Part shown: positions 62,477-64,000 of the stretch, piece after piece
How positions within the stretch are numbered: the first letter of the stretch is position 1
Layout: each line of letters starts with the position of its first letter
Assembly (NCBI RefSeq): GCF_025685415.1
Contig: NZ_JAGSYB010000001.1
Span: 3,534,001 to 3,598,000, forward strand
From: Terriglobus aquaticus
GTDB taxonomy: Bacteria; Acidobacteriota; Terriglobia; Terriglobales; Acidobacteriaceae
Length of the DNA: 64,000 nt
Reading direction: 5' to 3'
The notes under the pieces: generated by a model
The model's input: only the letters and a program-made list of their open reading frames with translations
Told to the model about the DNA's origin: nothing
Database searches by the model: none
Program-made: the position numbers and the translations under genes

Positions 62477-63412
62477 TTAGGAAGCAGTCGTCTTGATGTT
62501 GCCGTTGAGGCCGGCAGGGAAGAATCCGCCCTTCGACAGGCCCGCACCCGTTGCGCCGTACGCAATGTGCAGAACGTTGTCGACAGAACGCGCGTACCCG
62601 ACAGACGTGTTCGGATCAGCCTGTACGATCACAGAGGCTTTTCCGGCTCCACCAATGCTGACCTGGGTTTCCGTGCTGCCACCCAAGGTTCCACGTGCCG
62701 CAATCAGCTTGTTGTAGTTGCCGATCACAGTCGAGTCGCCCGTGGCAACAATCAGGGTGCGCAGTGACGCGGAGTGATATGCCTCTGCCGCCTGGATGCC
62801 GGCAGCCACGTTCAGGTTCTGCGTGTTGGTGAGCAGGGCAGCCGCACCGGTGTACGCTTCCACACCATTGTCTTCAAAGCCCAGAGCCGCGCTGAAGTAG
62901 TTCAGCATGCTTGCGAACGGGTTGAAGCCGGTCAGGCCAGCCGCCGTCGCGAGTCCGGTGAAGCCCGTCGTGTAATCCAAGGCCGGCGAGGAGATCGGCG
63001 TTGCACCCGCGGCTGTCAGCGCCGCACGCAGCGTGCGGATGTGCTGCAACTCCTGCTGGGCGAACTCGACCGCAATCTGCTGGTAGAACGCATTGGCGCT
63101 GCTGAAGCCGGCAACCGGTCCCGTGAAGGAGATGTTGACGTTGCTGCCAGCACCACCGTCGGCAGTCGGTACACCCTGTCCTGTGACCGCGCGCAGGTAG
63201 AACTCTGCTTCCAGGTACTCCAGGTTGAGAGCGAAGTTGATCACATCGACGTCGGTCAGTGCGGTCGCTGGCGGAGTGGTTGGCTGGGTCGGGGTTGTGG
63301 TCGTGCTGCCGCCGCAACCGGTCAGGGTCGCCGCGGTGGCCACACCGGCTCCGGCCAGGAAACCGCGCCGGGAGAGTGCTCGATTGACAATCTGATTTGT
63401 GAGTTGATCCAT
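62477..63412 (-). CDS. Exported ferritin-like domain lipoprotein (first of pair)
   Basis: A 311-residue paralogue of the next gene. The N-terminus combines a twin-arginine motif (SRRGFLAGAG) with a lipobox (TLTGCGG), suggesting Tat export and lipid anchoring, followed by a Thr/Pro-rich linker. The ferritin-like bundle has INFALNLEYLEAEFYLRAV, VEFAQQELQHIRTLRAAL and GIQAAEAYHSASLRTLI. It ends GGFFPAGLNGNIKTTAS. ATG 63412 and GTG 63415 both fit an AGGAG upstream; I list the ATG. The upstream 63413-63689 has two AACGTWTGAG direct repeats (63436 and 63463), possibly regulatory, and no gene that I can support. Confidence 0.88.
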   Translation of the reverse strand: MDQLTNQIVNRALSRRGFLAGAGVATAATLTGCGGSTTTTPTQPTTPPATALTDVDVINFALNLEYLEAEFYLRAVTGQGVPTADGGAGSNVNISFTGPVAGFSSANAFYQQIAVEFAQQELQHIRTLRAALTAAGATPISSPALDYTTGFTGLATAAGLTGFNPFASMLNYFSAALGFEDNGVEAYTGAAALLTNTQNLNVAAGIQAAEAYHSASLRTLIVATGDSTVIGNYNKLIAARGTLGGSTETQVSIGGAGKASVIVQADPNTSVGYARSVDNVLHIAYGATGAGLSKGGFFPAGLNGNIKTTAS

Positions 63413-63689
63413 CACGGGGACTCCTGTGGAAGTGGAACGTTTGAGTACTCGGAAAAGCGTGAAACGTATGAGAACGGGATGTAGGAAGCATCCCTGCTGC
63501 GTTAAGTTGCGTGTCGGCTACGGAATACCTTCAGCAGATGAAAGCCGATGTTCGGTCCTTGCAATACGGCCTTCGTACATCGTCCAGCACAGTAGCTTGA
63601 TCTGAGTGCATCGCGCAAGCCTAGCGTTTAGAGAACGTATGGGAGGCAGGTTTGGATGTATTGCCACGCATTCTCTAGCGCGGCAGATC

Positions 63690-64000
63690 CTACTGCGAGG
63701 CGCAGGTGAACAGCGTGAAGAGAGTACTGCTCGCACCGCCCGACGCCGCACCCAGGTCCACAAACTTGCCGCCCAGATCGACAGACGGGCTGATCGCGCA
63801 GGTTGACGCGCCGGCAGCGATGTTGCTGCAGGTGGCAACCGTTGAAAGGTTTGCCGCGGGATTTGTTCCGGAACGCAGGATCATCGCCGCGCCACGCGCA
63901 CCCGTGTTGTACAGCGTCACCGAACTCACCATGCACGAGCCAGGCATCAGCGTCATCAGCGCCGGCGACTCCGACGCTTGCGTCAGGTTGTTTGCGACGG
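63690..64000 (-). CDS. C-terminal part of an unidentified, probably secreted protein (cut by window edge)
   Basis: The 103 visible residues run to a stop at 63690 and the frame is open to position 64000. The sequence is rich in Ser/Thr/Ala/Gly, with four cysteines (in GSCMV, ATCSN, STCAI and FTCASQ) and beta-like alternation (SSVTLYNTGARGAAMILR). An exported, disulfide-bonded beta protein is plausible. I do not recognise a family. The true start lies outside the window, so the ATG at 63956 should not be taken as the start. Confidence 0.6.
   Translation of the reverse strand, partial: VANNLTQASESPALMTLMPGSCMVSSVTLYNTGARGAAMILRSGTNPAANLSTVATCSNIAAGASTCAISPSVDLGGKFVDLGAASGGASSTLFTLFTCASQ

Overview
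The window is high-GC, densely coded bacterial chromosome with no gap above 300 bases. Its gene content points to a soil Acidobacteriota of the Terriglobia (Terriglobus/Granulicella-like) type. The clues are an Oar-like TonB-dependent receptor with an N-terminal carboxypeptidase-regulatory fold, a large secreted Ig-like repeat protein, an ECF sigma factor plus Ser/Thr kinase pair, ferritin-like secreted proteins, GH92 and GH43 enzymes, and many GTG/TTG starts. The taxon is inferred from family content, not from a marker gene.

Layout. 1-14771 is mostly minus-strand housekeeping: a translationally coupled run MHYT histidine kinase > purL > purF > MFS, two aldo/keto reductases, dut, a small zinc ribbon, a frameshifted coiled-coil gene, an ATP-dependent DNA ligase, a second MFS transporter and murQ. 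SseB-like and PfpI-like genes lie on the plus strand. 15019-18552 carries a hydrolase, an FAD oxidoreductase and a Tat-exported Gfo/Idh/MocA protein. 18549-29804 holds a lipoprotein, aspS, an ECF sigma factor, the Ig-like repeat protein, an Lgt paralogue and a receptor Ser/Thr kinase. 29911-35999 holds a Wzi-like barrel, tRNA-Pro(GGG), a small outer-membrane barrel and a heme oxygenase-bacteriophytochrome pair that makes and uses biliverdin.

The most distinctive region is 36245-51777, a glycan cluster. It contains a glycosidase whose TIM-barrel halves are in swapped order, two sugar-nucleotide epimerases, a B12-binding-type radical SAM protein, a GT4 glycosyltransferase and three CgeB-like glycosyltransferases. 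Interspersed are a small secreted protein, a reversed membrane gene, a DinB protein and an M48 protease, and the region ends with GH92 and GH43 glycosidases. Most of the first seven genes overlap by stop/start, so they are probably one operon.

51866-58430 contains mutL, a 923-residue acidic/winged-helix/RG-rich protein with nine exact-length 33-bp tandem repeats, cmk and a cold-shock gene with a recognisable promoter. 58497-64000 is minus-strand: a TonB receptor, two paralogous exported ferritin-like proteins sharing a C-terminal motif, and a gene cut by the window edge.
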